Assembly (NCBI GenBank): GCA_937899625.1
Contig: CALCCB010000153.1
Span: 1 to 58,307 of the forward strand
Direction: 5' to 3'
DNA length: 58,307 bases
Source: an uncultured Bacteroidota bacterium
GTDB lineage: Bacteria; Bacteroidota; Bacteroidia; Flavobacteriales_D; Crocinitomicaceae
Shown here piece by piece: positions 18,162 to 26,660 of this stretch (positions are counted from its first letter, which is position 1; each line of letters begins with the position of its first letter). The position numbers and the translations under genes were made by a program. The notes under the pieces are model-generated. The model saw only the letters and a program-made list of their open reading frames with translations. It was not told the DNA's origin and did not search any database.

Positions 18162-19243
18162 ATGATTGCCTCTTGTCCTTTTAGTTTTTCAGCGTTCTCC
18201 GCAAGTTTCAATGCATCGATCATTTCGGAAATATCTCCGTTCATGAATGAGCTCAAATTGTAGATGGTCTTGTTGATCCTATGATCGGTGATCCTTCCCT
18301 GAGGATAGTTGTAAGTTCTGATCTTTGCAGATCGGTCTCCGGTTGATACAAGTGTTTTTCGCTGAGCCGCTCTTTCACTGTGGACGCGGTCAAGCTCCAT
18401 TTGATAAAGTCTTGAACGCAAAACAGAAATAGCTTTTTCCAGGTTTTTGTGCTGCGAACGTCCATCCTGACATTCAACAACAAGACCTGTTGGAATATGG
18501 GTCAATCGTATGGCAGATTCTGTCTTGTTGATATGCTGACCACCCGCACCTGACGCCCTAAAGGTGTCTTTTCTAACATCGTTCATGTCCAGCTCGAAGT
18601 CAACTTCTTCTGCTTCAGGCAACACGGCTACAGTTATCGCGGATGTATGCACTCGTCCTTGTGACTCCGTCTCAGGAACCCTTTGTACACGGTGCACCCC
18701 GGATTCAAACTTTAGCATTCCATAGACACCTGCTCCTGTAACTTCTATTGCGATTTCTTTATATCCTTTTACAGAACCTTCAGACGAGTTGATCACTTCG
18801 TACTGCCAGCCCAGCTCTTTAAAGAACATGGTATACATCCTAAAGCAGTCTTCAACGAAGATACATGCCTCATCACCACCTGTACCGGCACGTAATTCCA
18901 ATATGGCATTCTTGTCATCTTCAGGATCTTTCGGGATCAATAATAGTTTGATATCCTCTTCCATTATCGGCCTTCTTGACTCAAGTTCTTCGATCTCAGA
19001 CTTGGCCATTTCCCTCATTTCAGGGTCGGTTTCAGTTTCAAGTAGAGCACGGGCACTTTCTATATTCCCGAGGAGGTTCTTGTATTCTTTATAAACACCA
19101 TCGATCTCTTCAAGATCCTTATACTCCTTATTTAACTTCACATAACGTGTCATGTCCGAAATAATATCCGGATCGACAATCATTTTACCGACCTCCACAA
19201 AGCGAAAATGAATTGCTTCAAGTTTTTTTAGCAGATCAGTCAT
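18158..19243 (-). CDS. prfA: Peptide chain release factor 1 (RF1)
   Basis: Class I release factor reading UAA and UAG. The 361-residue protein has the universal GGQ motif at 234-236 (GAGGQHINK), which triggers peptidyl-tRNA hydrolysis, and the codon-reading PxT tripeptide as PET at 190-192 ([16 protein letters not shown]), marking it as RF1 rather than RF2 (SPF). Domain 1 helices cover about residues 1-110. No programmed frameshift is seen. It starts 5 bp after the purM stop and overlaps pyrF by 4 bp. Confidence 0.97.
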   Translation of the reverse strand: MTDLLKKLEAIHFRFVEVGKMIVDPDIISDMTRYVKLNKEYKDLEEIDGVYKEYKNLLGNIESARALLETETDPEMREMAKSEIEELESRRPIMEEDIKLLLIPKDPEDDKNAILELRAGTGGDEACIFVEDCFRMYTMFFKELGWQYEVINSSEGSVKGYKEIAIEVTGAGVYGMLKFESGVHRVQRVPETESQGRVHTSAITVAVLPEAEEVDFELDMNDVRKDTFRASGAGGQHINKTESAIRLTHIPTGLVVECQDGRSQHKNLEKAISVLRSRLYQMELDRVHSERAAQRKTLVSTGDRSAKIRTYNYPQGRITDHRINKTIYNLSSFMNGDISEMIDALKLAENAEKLKGQEAII

Positions 19244-19248
19244 TGGAT

Positions 19249-20418
19249 TCAGTTGTAAGTAAATTCCCCATAAGGAGAACGGATGGTTAATTTTTTACCT
19301 TGATTGGTTTCAACTCTTCCGACGATTTGAGCATCGATGTTGAAGGATTTTGAAATGGCTATGATCTTTTCCGCTAACTCAGGAGAAACATAGATTTCCA
19401 TGCGGTGACCCATGTTAAATACCTTGTACATCTCACTCCATTCTGTATTTGATTCTTCCTGGATCAATTTGAATAGAGGTGGAACCGGAAACAAATTGTC
19501 TTTGATCACATGAACATCGTCCACGAAATGCAATACTTTCGTTTGTGCACCTCCTGAACAATGAACCATTCCATGGATATTTTTTCTGTGTTCGTCAAGG
19601 ATCTTTTTAATTACAGGTGCATAAGTTCTTGTCGGAGAAAGTACCAATTTACCTGCATCGATCGGACTATTTTCGATCTGATCAGTCAATTTTTTCGAAC
19701 CGGAATACACGAGCTCCTCAGGGACAGAAGGGTCGAAGCTTTCAGGGAATTCAACCGCCAATGAATGGTCAAAAACGTCGTGTCTCGCTGAAGTCAATCC
19801 ATTAGACCCCATTCCACCATTGTATTCAGTCTCATAGGTTGCCTGACCAAATGATGCGAGTCCGACGATGACATCACCACCCTGGATGGTATGGTTAGAA
19901 ATCACATCTTCTTTTTTCATTCTGCAAACAACCGTTGAATCAACGATAATTGTACGCACAAGATCACCGACATCTGCAGTTTCTCCTCCAGTTGAATAGA
20001 TCCCAATTCCTTGTTCTCTCAAGGTGCCTAGTAATTCTTCCGTACCGTTGATGATGGCAGAGATCACTTCTCCGGGAACAAGGTTTTTGTTTCGTCCGAT
20101 GGTTGACGATAGAAGGATGTTATCTGTTGCTCCAACACACAGTAGATCATCGATGTTCATGATCAGCGCATCTTGAGCAATTCCTTTCCAAACAGAAATG
20201 TCTCCTGTTTTTTTCCAGTACATGTAAGCAAGAGAAGATTTTGTACCCGCTCCATCTGCATGCATGACAATGCAATATTGATCATCTCCGGTTAAATGAT
20301 CCGGAACGATCTTACAAAATGCCTTCGGAAAAAGACCCTTGTCAACATTTTTAATTGCATTGTGGACGTCTTCCTTGCCTGCTGAAACACCACGAAGATT
20401 GTATCGAGTATCTGCCAT
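19249..20418 (-). CDS. purM: Phosphoribosylformylglycinamidine cyclo-ligase PurM
   Basis: AIR synthase, fifth step of de novo purine synthesis, closing the imidazole ring with ATP. The start is set at 20418 (MADTRYNLRGVSAGKEDVHN), typical for the family in Bacteroidota; six extra codons are open upstream. The 389-residue product has DGAGTKSSLAYMYW, the ATP/Mg region MNIDDLLCVGATDNILLSS, GGETADVGD, and the C-terminal FNMGHRMEIYVSPE. It heads the purM-prfA-pyrF operon and has a good -7 box upstream. Confidence 0.95.
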   Translation of the reverse strand: MADTRYNLRGVSAGKEDVHNAIKNVDKGLFPKAFCKIVPDHLTGDDQYCIVMHADGAGTKSSLAYMYWKKTGDISVWKGIAQDALIMNIDDLLCVGATDNILLSSTIGRNKNLVPGEVISAIINGTEELLGTLREQGIGIYSTGGETADVGDLVRTIIVDSTVVCRMKKEDVISNHTIQGGDVIVGLASFGQATYETEYNGGMGSNGLTSARHDVFDHSLAVEFPESFDPSVPEELVYSGSKKLTDQIENSPIDAGKLVLSPTRTYAPVIKKILDEHRKNIHGMVHCSGGAQTKVLHFVDDVHVIKDNLFPVPPLFKLIQEESNTEWSEMYKVFNMGHRMEIYVSPELAEKIIAISKSFNIDAQIVGRVETNQGKKLTIRSPYGEFTYN

Positions 20419-20433
20419 CTGATTTTGAAAAGG

Positions 20434-20441
20434 CAAAGATA
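20434..20441 (-). promoter_or_regulatory. Bacteroidota -7 element for purM-prfA-pyrF
   Basis: Minus strand reads TATCTTTG, an exact TAnnTTTG match, ending 15 bp before the chosen purM ATG. The position supports ATG 20418 as start: the longer frame would begin at 20436, inside this box. Confidence 0.55.
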
Positions 20442-20489
20442 GGACAAATCTGTTTTGCGGGTTGTATTAATTCTGACGAAAAGACCTAA

Positions 20490-21350
20490 TTAAGGAAGGT
20501 AGGTGGCTTTCTGATCAATCGTTCGTGTTAAATTTTCTTCCGATTGAACAGGAACTTGAGATACTGTGAAAATAGCCTTCACATGAACTGTCCAACTGTT
20601 ATCTGGATTTTTTTTACCACTGATGTACCCGTCAAGGATATCTTTTGAGTCTTGAAATAATAACCCACCCGATAGATAGTATTTGAAATTAATGTTCTTA
20701 AGCTGATCGCCCGTCAACTCAAAATTTGGTTCACTTGTTTTTATATCAAAAGAAAAAGAGTGCTCATTATTACTGCAACCAATAGATGTATCACTATAAC
20801 TATGGGAATAATTGAATGTTGTTAAATTATTTTTTTGCGAATACGAAGCATTGATTGAAGGAATGGGTTTATTATTAACCTGAGGATCCATAATAATAAC
20901 TTGATCCTCCGTCAATACTTCCAATATTCTTTTTGTGTATTTGTAAATGCCCTTTTTATCGATCGTGAGTTCATAATATCCATCGGATGTGCCTCCAACA
21001 TTAGGAAGTAGCATGTTACCAGATTTTGTCCATTTTACTGTTGTGAAATCGACTTCACCGATTAGATCATTAGGAACTTTTAGCTCAGTGGTGTTAATTT
21101 CTCCGTCTTTATGGTGGATTATAAATTCTGTCAGGTTTACTTCTTCAATCGTGAGTGATACGCTCCAACTACTATCTGGGCTTACATAGCCAGGAAGTTT
21201 TTTTGTTGAAATTTGATTGGGTTCTGTATTGTATGATTGTTCGGTATGATCAAATATGGAGGTTTCATTAGTCGTAGAATCAACTTTTTCGTTAATTGAA
21301 TTACATGAATTTAAAAGATAAAGAGGCACTATAAGAAAAAGAAATCTCAT
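20490..21350 (-). CDS. Hypothetical lipoprotein
   Basis: 286-residue protein, not recognised. The start at 21350 gives a compact lipoprotein signal, MRFLFLIVPLYLLNSC, with lipobox LNSC. An ATG at 21377 that overlaps the upstream stop (TAATG) would add nine residues before it and cannot be excluded. The mature protein is beta-rich and contains a repeated motif of the form G-Y-[VI]-S ... P-D-x-S-W-[ST]-V, once near the N-terminus (GYVSPDSSWSV) and once near the C-terminus (GYISGKKNPDNSWTV). It lies directly downstream of a barrel-like gene, so the two may form an envelope pair. No function is assigned. Confidence 0.65.
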   Translation of the reverse strand: MRFLFLIVPLYLLNSCNSINEKVDSTTNETSIFDHTEQSYNTEPNQISTKKLPGYVSPDSSWSVSLTIEEVNLTEFIIHHKDGEINTTELKVPNDLIGEVDFTTVKWTKSGNMLLPNVGGTSDGYYELTIDKKGIYKYTKRILEVLTEDQVIIMDPQVNNKPIPSINASYSQKNNLTTFNYSHSYSDTSIGCSNNEHSFSFDIKTSEPNFELTGDQLKNINFKYYLSGGLLFQDSKDILDGYISGKKNPDNSWTVHVKAIFTVSQVPVQSEENLTRTIDQKATYLP

Positions 21351-21376
21351 GCCTTTGGGAGGCAAAGACAGTGCCA

Positions 21377-22057
21377 TTAATCACATTTTCCGATTTGCCA
21401 AGTAACACCAACTGCCAATTCAGGTTCTAAACCATAGAAGAGATCTTTATCCACCTGAGGATCAAAATTATCTATGTCAAGGCTGAAGTAATAAGGTAGT
21501 CGAATCCCATAGTAAAATGTTGAGCGACCTCCAATCCGAATGGTGTGATACAATTCTGGGGACACGCAACTTGTAAGGTGCGTATTGTACCTTAACATTC
21601 TGACATTACCATAATTGGTAATTGAATGATACCAGGCACTAGTTTCGACACTAGTTAATCCAATTTTCGCATTAAGATTAAAACGAATTCCGTGTACGAC
21701 GCTGAACTCATGATAATATCCTAGTCCTAATTGAACTCCAATCGATCGCCCAGTGTTATCATAAGTGATCAGATGGTAGTTACCCGAAGTGTCTTGGAAA
21801 TCTTTATCTACATTGTAATAAGGCGAATCTACTCTGTTTCCCGCGTACAGAATTGAGGTATCATATTCCACATATGTACTACCGTAGGATCCACCAAAAA
21901 TACCTGCTGACCAGATGAATTTTTCTTTGAATACCTTTTGATAATGGACGGTGAAGTTCAGGTTTTCGAACCTTGTTCCTATTTCCACTCCGATTCGTTG
22001 TTGAGAAAACAAGGTAGACGAAAATGCTAAAAAGAACAGAAAGATCAGTCGTTTCAT
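21377..22057 (-). CDS. Predicted outer-membrane beta-barrel protein
   Basis: 226-residue protein, not assigned to a family. It has a signal peptide (MKRLIFLFFLAFSSTLFSQQ) and a mature part with many alternating strands: IGVEIGTRFENLNFTVHYQ, SIGVQLGLGYYHEF, IRFNLNAKIGLTS, RSTFYYGIRLPYYFSL, ELAVGVTWQIGK. The pattern resembles small porin-like/OmpA-like barrels seen in Bacteroidota. The stop is joined to the following lipoprotein frame (shared TAATG if the longer start is used). Confidence 0.68.
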   Translation of the reverse strand: MKRLIFLFFLAFSSTLFSQQRIGVEIGTRFENLNFTVHYQKVFKEKFIWSAGIFGGSYGSTYVEYDTSILYAGNRVDSPYYNVDKDFQDTSGNYHLITYDNTGRSIGVQLGLGYYHEFSVVHGIRFNLNAKIGLTSVETSAWYHSITNYGNVRMLRYNTHLTSCVSPELYHTIRIGGRSTFYYGIRLPYYFSLDIDNFDPQVDKDLFYGLEPELAVGVTWQIGKCD

Positions 22058-22096
22058 AGCAGGCGTATTTCCAATAGAACGATCAAAGAGTACAAA

Positions 22097-22840
22097 TTAT
22101 TTTTGAGAGGAATAAGATTCTTTGAATGAATGAACCAGCTGTTTGATTTTCCGCTGAATATCCTTATCCAGGAATTGGTCAGAATCTTTCGTATTCCTCA
22201 CATCTGAATTTTTGAAATACTCATAGAATAGACATGCCGTGGCAAATGTTCCTTTTCGATTTGGATGAGCGTTGTCACCATCGTATAAATTGATCTTATT
22301 CTCAAGATGTTTCCAAAGCTTTCCTACCGGAATAACTTCCGCATTGATCATCCGGCCAAGTCGAACATATTGTTGGTGCAATGCTTCTTCCATGCCATCT
22401 ACCTCTTTGTATTTCCATGTTGCAAAAAGATAGATCTGACCTTCCGGATTTTTTTTTCTAATCTCCAGCGCCCAACGTTTACCATTCTCGAAAAACTCCG
22501 CAGGTTTGAAAATAGGACCTGAGCTAAATTCTTGTAAGATGACCTTGTCCCACAACTCGCTACTAAATTGAGACCTTGTATCGCTATCATTCAAATGGAT
22601 CGAAAGATGGTATTTGCCTTTTGCCGCTCTGGTGATGTAGTGATCTTTCGGCTTTTCCCCATTTCCAATCAGATCAGAAAGGTGTTGATCGACTCCCTTG
22701 TTTCGGTAAGTATAACTGTTTCCAATAAATAGGATCTTTTCTTTTTGGTCCTCCATTTTCTTTGGTTCTTTTTCCATGAAATTGAAAAAAGAGAAGGCGA
22801 TAGAAACGGAAAGCAATATAAAAGGGAACCCAAATTTCAT
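22097..22840 (-). CDS. Secreted SGNH/GDSL-like hydrolase
   Basis: 247-residue protein with an N-terminal hydrophobic export segment (MKFGFPFILLSVSIAFSFFN). Block I of the SGNH fold is FIGNSYTYRN with the nucleophile Ser42 (GNS replaces GDS). The C-terminal catalytic Asp/His pair is D189-x-x-H192 in YDGDNAHPNRKGTF, a classic block V. The region between (VILQEFSSGPIF, IYLFATWKY) fits the central strands. Members hydrolyse esters of lipids or acetylated sugars; the substrate here is unknown. No operon partner is evident: 39 bp separates it from the downstream barrel gene. Confidence 0.82.
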   Translation of the reverse strand: MKFGFPFILLSVSIAFSFFNFMEKEPKKMEDQKEKILFIGNSYTYRNKGVDQHLSDLIGNGEKPKDHYITRAAKGKYHLSIHLNDSDTRSQFSSELWDKVILQEFSSGPIFKPAEFFENGKRWALEIRKKNPEGQIYLFATWKYKEVDGMEEALHQQYVRLGRMINAEVIPVGKLWKHLENKINLYDGDNAHPNRKGTFATACLFYEYFKNSDVRNTKDSDQFLDKDIQRKIKQLVHSFKESYSSQK

Positions 22841-22874
22841 TGATTCATTTCTTAAAAATGAAAACTAAAGTTAA

Positions 22875-22899
22875 TAAAAAAAGCCCCCGTTTGGAGGCG
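22875..22899 (-). terminator. Terminator after the GldL-like gene
   Basis: Read on the minus strand: GCCTCC, loop AAAC, GGGGGC (one mismatch, A opposite G), then a run of T. It lies 18 bp past the stop of the GldL-like membrane protein gene and separates it from the SGNH hydrolase gene. Confidence 0.7.
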
Positions 22900-22917
22900 T
22901 TTATTCGATAGATTTTT

Positions 22918-24102
22918 TTATTCAATACAAAACCGTATTGCCAATTCTAATTGATTGAGTTTTCGCAGTGCATTGGAGAAGGTGACATATGAAAACATGT
23001 CTTCTTCCCAGGAAATTAATTCTTCGAGGGAATCATTGTATTTTTTCCTGTTTTCCGTGTTAAGACCTGATGCTTTTTCTTGCATTGGAGTAGAAAGCAT
23101 TGAATACAGACTTTTAACGTTTTCCTTCAATTCGATCAAGCGTGGACGCGATTTACCACTTTCGAGGAAAAAGAAACGGTTTGTTTGATTGACCTCCTTA
23201 CCAAGGTCTCTCAATAAGTCTGAAACTTCTGCTTGCTCACCGTTATTTATATTTAGGATGAGTCCTTTTTTTAATTCTCTGATCTGATTGATCAATTCGT
23301 TTGCTTTTCTTTTTAATTCATCTGAAGCCGGCATTGTGTCGGTCGCATGCAGGTCTGCCAGCTCAGTCAGTTGAATCAATTGAACATCTGTTTGGTTCTC
23401 TTGAAAATCGGTCCATTTGCTGCTCCTAAGCTGAGTTAGTCCGAATAGCAATCCTATGGCCACCAGGATCAAGACAGAAGATATGATCGTGTTTAATTTG
23501 GTTTCTTTCTTTCTAATCCCACTGAAAAAGAAAAGTGGAAGAAAAATAAAGAAAAGGAAACCAAGCGACGACAACCACATGATATTTGCACCTGGCCAAT
23601 GCATGATCTTGAATAGCGTTGCGAGAGAGATCACAATTCCAAATACAGTGGCAACTCCAAGTGTAATTTTTTCTCTTGTAGAATTCGTCTCTTTGGTTTT
23701 GAAAATAAATAGAATCGGCAGAAATATAAAACAGAGGGTTACGATCGAAAGGAGTATCATTACAGAGGCACCTGGCCAATGCATGATTTTAAATAGTGCT
23801 CCCGTTACGAATGTGAATGCCGTAAATCCGGCGCTGATGATCATTGTTCTTTTCATGGCGTAATAATTTTTAAATCGCATTAATAATTCTGTTTCTTCCT
23901 GGATTTCACGAAGCTCACGTTTGAAGAAACGAGGCAGTACTTTTCTATAATGATCCTGAAATTTTGTTGGATCATTCAGTTCCTCTTCCAGAACACAACA
24001 GATATGGTCAAGCAGGCTGAGCCTAAGTTCTTCCAGTTCGATCCCTTTCTGTTCAAGGTCCTCGAGGATATACTGCACTTGTTCTTCGCTAAGAACAATC
24101 AT
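22918..24102 (-). CDS. Membrane protein with duplicated GldL-like motif, PadR-linked
   Basis: 394-residue protein with no firm family name. The start is ATG 24102 (MIVLSEEQVQYILEDLEQKG), one base after the PadR gene stop; a TTG at 24111 is less likely. Residues 1-80 form a charged helical domain (RLSLLDHICCVLEEEL), reminiscent of the HAAS-type domains paired with PadR regulators. Then come about five transmembrane helices (roughly 85-223) holding two copies, 60 residues apart, of LFKIMHWPGA (103-112 and 163-172). This motif is a hallmark of GldL, the T9SS motor subunit. The glutamate that follows it in GldL's second helix is not seen here. Residues 224-394 form a soluble, helix-rich, probably periplasmic domain. 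A sensing or envelope-stress role is only an inference. Confidence 0.75.
   Translation of the reverse strand: MIVLSEEQVQYILEDLEQKGIELEELRLSLLDHICCVLEEELNDPTKFQDHYRKVLPRFFKRELREIQEETELLMRFKNYYAMKRTMIISAGFTAFTFVTGALFKIMHWPGASVMILLSIVTLCFIFLPILFIFKTKETNSTREKITLGVATVFGIVISLATLFKIMHWPGANIMWLSSLGFLFFIFLPLFFFSGIRKKETKLNTIISSVLILVAIGLLFGLTQLRSSKWTDFQENQTDVQLIQLTELADLHATDTMPASDELKRKANELINQIRELKKGLILNINNGEQAEVSDLLRDLGKEVNQTNRFFFLESGKSRPRLIELKENVKSLYSMLSTPMQEKASGLNTENRKKYNDSLEELISWEEDMFSYVTFSNALRKLNQLELAIRFCIE
23588..23787 (-). repeat. Internal 20-nt direct repeat encoding the duplicated motif
   Basis: The 20-nt word GCACCTGGCCAATGCATGAT occurs at 23588-23607 and 23768-23787, exactly 180 nt apart and in frame, coding the IMHWPGA part of both GldL-like motifs. 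Flanking bases diverge moderately, so it looks like an old internal gene duplication under protein-level constraint. Confidence 0.85.
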
Positions 24103-24103
24103 G

Positions 24104-24442
24104 TTATCCAAGATTTGGTTTCAGATCCAGGAGAGTGATCATCGTTGCGATGAAATCTGTGAACTCATTCACCTTTTCAGAAGCGATCTCTCGGCCGCTG
24201 GGAGTGATGGCATAGTATTTCCTGAGACGGTTCCCTACATTAACAACCTCAGTGGTAAGTATCCCCTGATTTTGCAGTGCATGCAATGTAGGATACAATG
24301 CGCCTTCTGTCAGCTGGATCTTACCTCCGGTCATGTCCTTTACCTTTTGGGTAAGTTCGTAACCATACATTTTTTCATTCTCCGTAAGCAACTTTAAAAT
24401 GATCGTTTTTAAAGTGCCTTTGATCAATTCTGATGAATACAT
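24104..24442 (-). CDS. PadR-family transcriptional regulator
   Basis: 112-residue winged-helix regulator. It shows the PadR signature: LIKGTLKTIILKLLTENEKMYGYELTQKV, then the recognition-helix/wing region IQLTEGALYPTLHALQNQGI and RLRKYYAITPSGRE. A short C-terminal helix serves dimerisation. It ends one base before the ATG of the GldL-like membrane protein, so the pair is almost surely co-transcribed. PadR proteins usually repress their own operon, with relief through a ligand or partner. Two AT-rich inverted repeats lie directly upstream. Confidence 0.93.
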   Translation of the reverse strand: MYSSELIKGTLKTIILKLLTENEKMYGYELTQKVKDMTGGKIQLTEGALYPTLHALQNQGILTTEVVNVGNRLRKYYAITPSGREIASEKVNEFTDFIATMITLLDLKPNLG

Positions 24443-24451
24443 AATACAACT

Positions 24452-24488
24452 TTATGCTAAAGTAACATAAATACATAAGTAAATTATG
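24452..24488 (-). promoter_or_regulatory. Candidate PadR operator (two inverted repeats)
   Basis: Two dyads sit just upstream of the PadR start: TTATG-N9-CATAA (24452-24470) and CATAA-N5-TTATG (24474-24488). They use the same half-sites in alternating orientation, so one half-site recurs four times within 37 bp. AT-rich dyads near the promoter fit autoregulation by PadR. On the minus strand, TACTTTAG between the half-sites could be a weak -7 element. Confidence 0.5.
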
Positions 24489-24548
24489 CATTAGTGAACT
24501 TTATATGAAAAACACTATAATGGAACGATAAAAAAAGGGAACAGGATT

Positions 24549-26660
24549 TTATCCTAAACTCACGTTGAAACTACCGTCTAGTAAGAGTTTCGAATCTCTT
24601 GGGCCTGAAGATCCAGGAACAACGAATCCCTTAATTACCCCTGTCTTTCCTTTTTGAATAAGATCCAGTAATTGTGATTCAGTCAATTTTTTTCCAAGAA
24701 TTTCAAATGGAATTTTAAAACCACATTCTTTGAAGTTAGAGCAACCCACGGCTGTTTTTCCTTTGATAAGTTTGGCTGATTTGCATTTTGGACAATCGAT
24801 GCTTTCCAAGGATGGCTTCTCTTTTGGTGTCCTCGGCGCTCTGGTTTTCTTAACAGTTTGAACTGCGACAGGTTCGACTTGGATACGAGCATGTGTATTA
24901 AATATCACTTGATCTGTCACTTCTCTGACCATGCCGTATAGCTCCTGCTTAAAAACATCCGGTTGATACTCTCCTTTCTCGATCAGTCGTAACTTTCGCT
25001 CCCACTGTCCTGTAAGCTCTGGACTTTTAAGCAGATCATTCTGGATCGTGTCAATAAGGTCCATTCCGGTTTGTGTGGCGATGATATTCTTTCGCTGCTT
25101 TTCGATATACTTCCTGCGGAAAAGCGTCTCGATAATATTAGCTCTGGTGGATGGTCGTCCGATACCATTATCCTTCATCAACTCGCGCATTTCCTCATCA
25201 TCAACCTGCTTTCCTGCAGTTTCCATAGCTCTCAACAGAGTAGCTTCGGTATAAGGTTTTGGAGGTGATGTTTTTCCTTTGTGCACAAAGGGTTCATGTG
25301 GACCTTTTTCTCCTTCAGTAAACGTAGGTAAGATTTTTTCCTCAGAAGCAGACTGATCCTTCGTTTTAGATCCTTGATCTTCAAACACGACCCGCCAACC
25401 TGGTTCAAGGATCTGTTTTCCTGTCGCCTTGAATTCGAGTTTGTCGACCAATCCTATAACAGTCGTATTGCTCACTTTACACTCTGGATAAAAAACACCT
25501 ATGAATCTTCTGGCGATCAGGTCGTATACTTGATTCTCAACAGGACTTATTCCGCTTGGATTGACTCCTGTCGGGATGATCGCGTGGTGGTCGGTTACTT
25601 TTTTATCGTCAAAAACTGCTTTTGACTTTGGTATAGGCGCCTGCAGTAGAGGTTCGATCAGCTTTGAATAGTACTTCATGCCCCGTAAAATCCCCTCTAC
25701 TTTAGGGTAAATGTCTTCAGAAAGATATGTTGTATCTACACGGGGGTATGTAACGATCTTTTTTTCGTAGAGACTCTGAACATATTTAAGCGTTTCATCA
25801 GCTGAAAAGCCATATTTCCTATTGGCTTCGACCTGCAGGGAAGTAAGATCGAATAGCCTAGGATTTCCTTCTTTACCTTCTTTTTGTTCGAAGGTGGTTA
25901 CTTCAAATTCATGCTGTTTTAGGTACTCGAGTCCTTTGTTTGCCTTTTCCTCGGAAGAAAGTCGGTCGATCTGGCAAAGGAATTCTGTTTCTCGATAAAT
26001 GGTCTTTAGCTCCCAGTACTCAGATGAGGTAAATGCGTTGATCTCCTTTTGACGCTGGACGATCATTGCCAAAGTAGGTGTCTGCACCCTTCCGATCGAA
26101 AGCGTCGCTTTTCCTCTTCCGAATTTCGCGGTAAAGGCCCTTGTAGCGTTTATTCCCAGTAACCAATCGCCAATAGCTCTTGCTGAGCCGGCGGCATATA
26201 GATTATCGTATTGCTTAGACTCTTTTAATTTTTCAAAACCTTCTCTGATCGCTTCTTCCGTCAGTGAAGAGATCCATAAACGTTTTACAGGTTTTTGACA
26301 TTTGGCCTTAAGCAACACCCATCTCTGGATCAATTCTCCTTCTTGACCTGCATCCCCACAGTTGATTACCACTTCACATTGCTGAACTAGATTTTCAATG
26401 CACTTGAATTGTTTCTGAACCCCAGCATCATCTACTACTTTAATTCCGAAAGAGGGTGGAATGATAGGTAGATCTTCCAGTCTCCAGTATTTCCAACGTT
26501 CGTTATAATCGTGAGGTTCTTTGAGAGTGCAAAGATGTCCGAATGTCCAGCTGATCCAATAACCATTGCCTTCCCAGTAGCCGTCTTTTCTTGACTTGGC
26601 CCCCAGAACTTCTGCGATGTCTTTCGCAACAGATGGTTTCTCAGCTATACAAAGGATCAC
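24549..26660 (-). CDS. topB: DNA topoisomerase III (type IA)
   Basis: 703-residue type IA topoisomerase. The N-terminal Toprim domain starts MILCIAEKPSVAKDIAEVLG with the conserved Glu7; its acidic motif is NCGDAGQEGELIQRW, where the usual DxD reads D-A-G, which I believe is normal for this subgroup. The nucleophilic tyrosine is Y305 in IVTYPRVDTTYLSE. The C-terminal part has a zinc-ribbon with CPKC and a later pair CSNFKEC. The start is GTG at 26660, overlapping the folA stop (GTGA). It probably resolves recombination or replication intermediates. Third gene of thyA-folA-topB. Confidence 0.93.
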   Translation of the reverse strand: MILCIAEKPSVAKDIAEVLGAKSRKDGYWEGNGYWISWTFGHLCTLKEPHDYNERWKYWRLEDLPIIPPSFGIKVVDDAGVQKQFKCIENLVQQCEVVINCGDAGQEGELIQRWVLLKAKCQKPVKRLWISSLTEEAIREGFEKLKESKQYDNLYAAGSARAIGDWLLGINATRAFTAKFGRGKATLSIGRVQTPTLAMIVQRQKEINAFTSSEYWELKTIYRETEFLCQIDRLSSEEKANKGLEYLKQHEFEVTTFEQKEGKEGNPRLFDLTSLQVEANRKYGFSADETLKYVQSLYEKKIVTYPRVDTTYLSEDIYPKVEGILRGMKYYSKLIEPLLQAPIPKSKAVFDDKKVTDHHAIIPTGVNPSGISPVENQVYDLIARRFIGVFYPECKVSNTTVIGLVDKLEFKATGKQILEPGWRVVFEDQGSKTKDQSASEEKILPTFTEGEKGPHEPFVHKGKTSPPKPYTEATLLRAMETAGKQVDDEEMRELMKDNGIGRPSTRANIIETLFRRKYIEKQRKNIIATQTGMDLIDTIQNDLLKSPELTGQWERKLRLIEKGEYQPDVFKQELYGMVREVTDQVIFNTHARIQVEPVAVQTVKKTRAPRTPKEKPSLESIDCPKCKSAKLIKGKTAVGCSNFKECGFKIPFEILGKKLTESQLLDLIQKGKTGVIKGFVVPGSSGPRDSKLLLDGSFNVSLG

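Noticed and set aside
23588-23787. 20-nt repeat as insertion-sequence or CRISPR-type repeat
   Set aside because: Only two copies, in frame within one gene, and explained by an internal protein duplication.
24549-26660. TopB Toprim motif D-A-G in place of D-x-D, taken as possible inactivation
   Set aside because: The rest of the motif, Glu7 and Tyr305 are intact, and this variant appears normal for the subgroup as far as I can recall.
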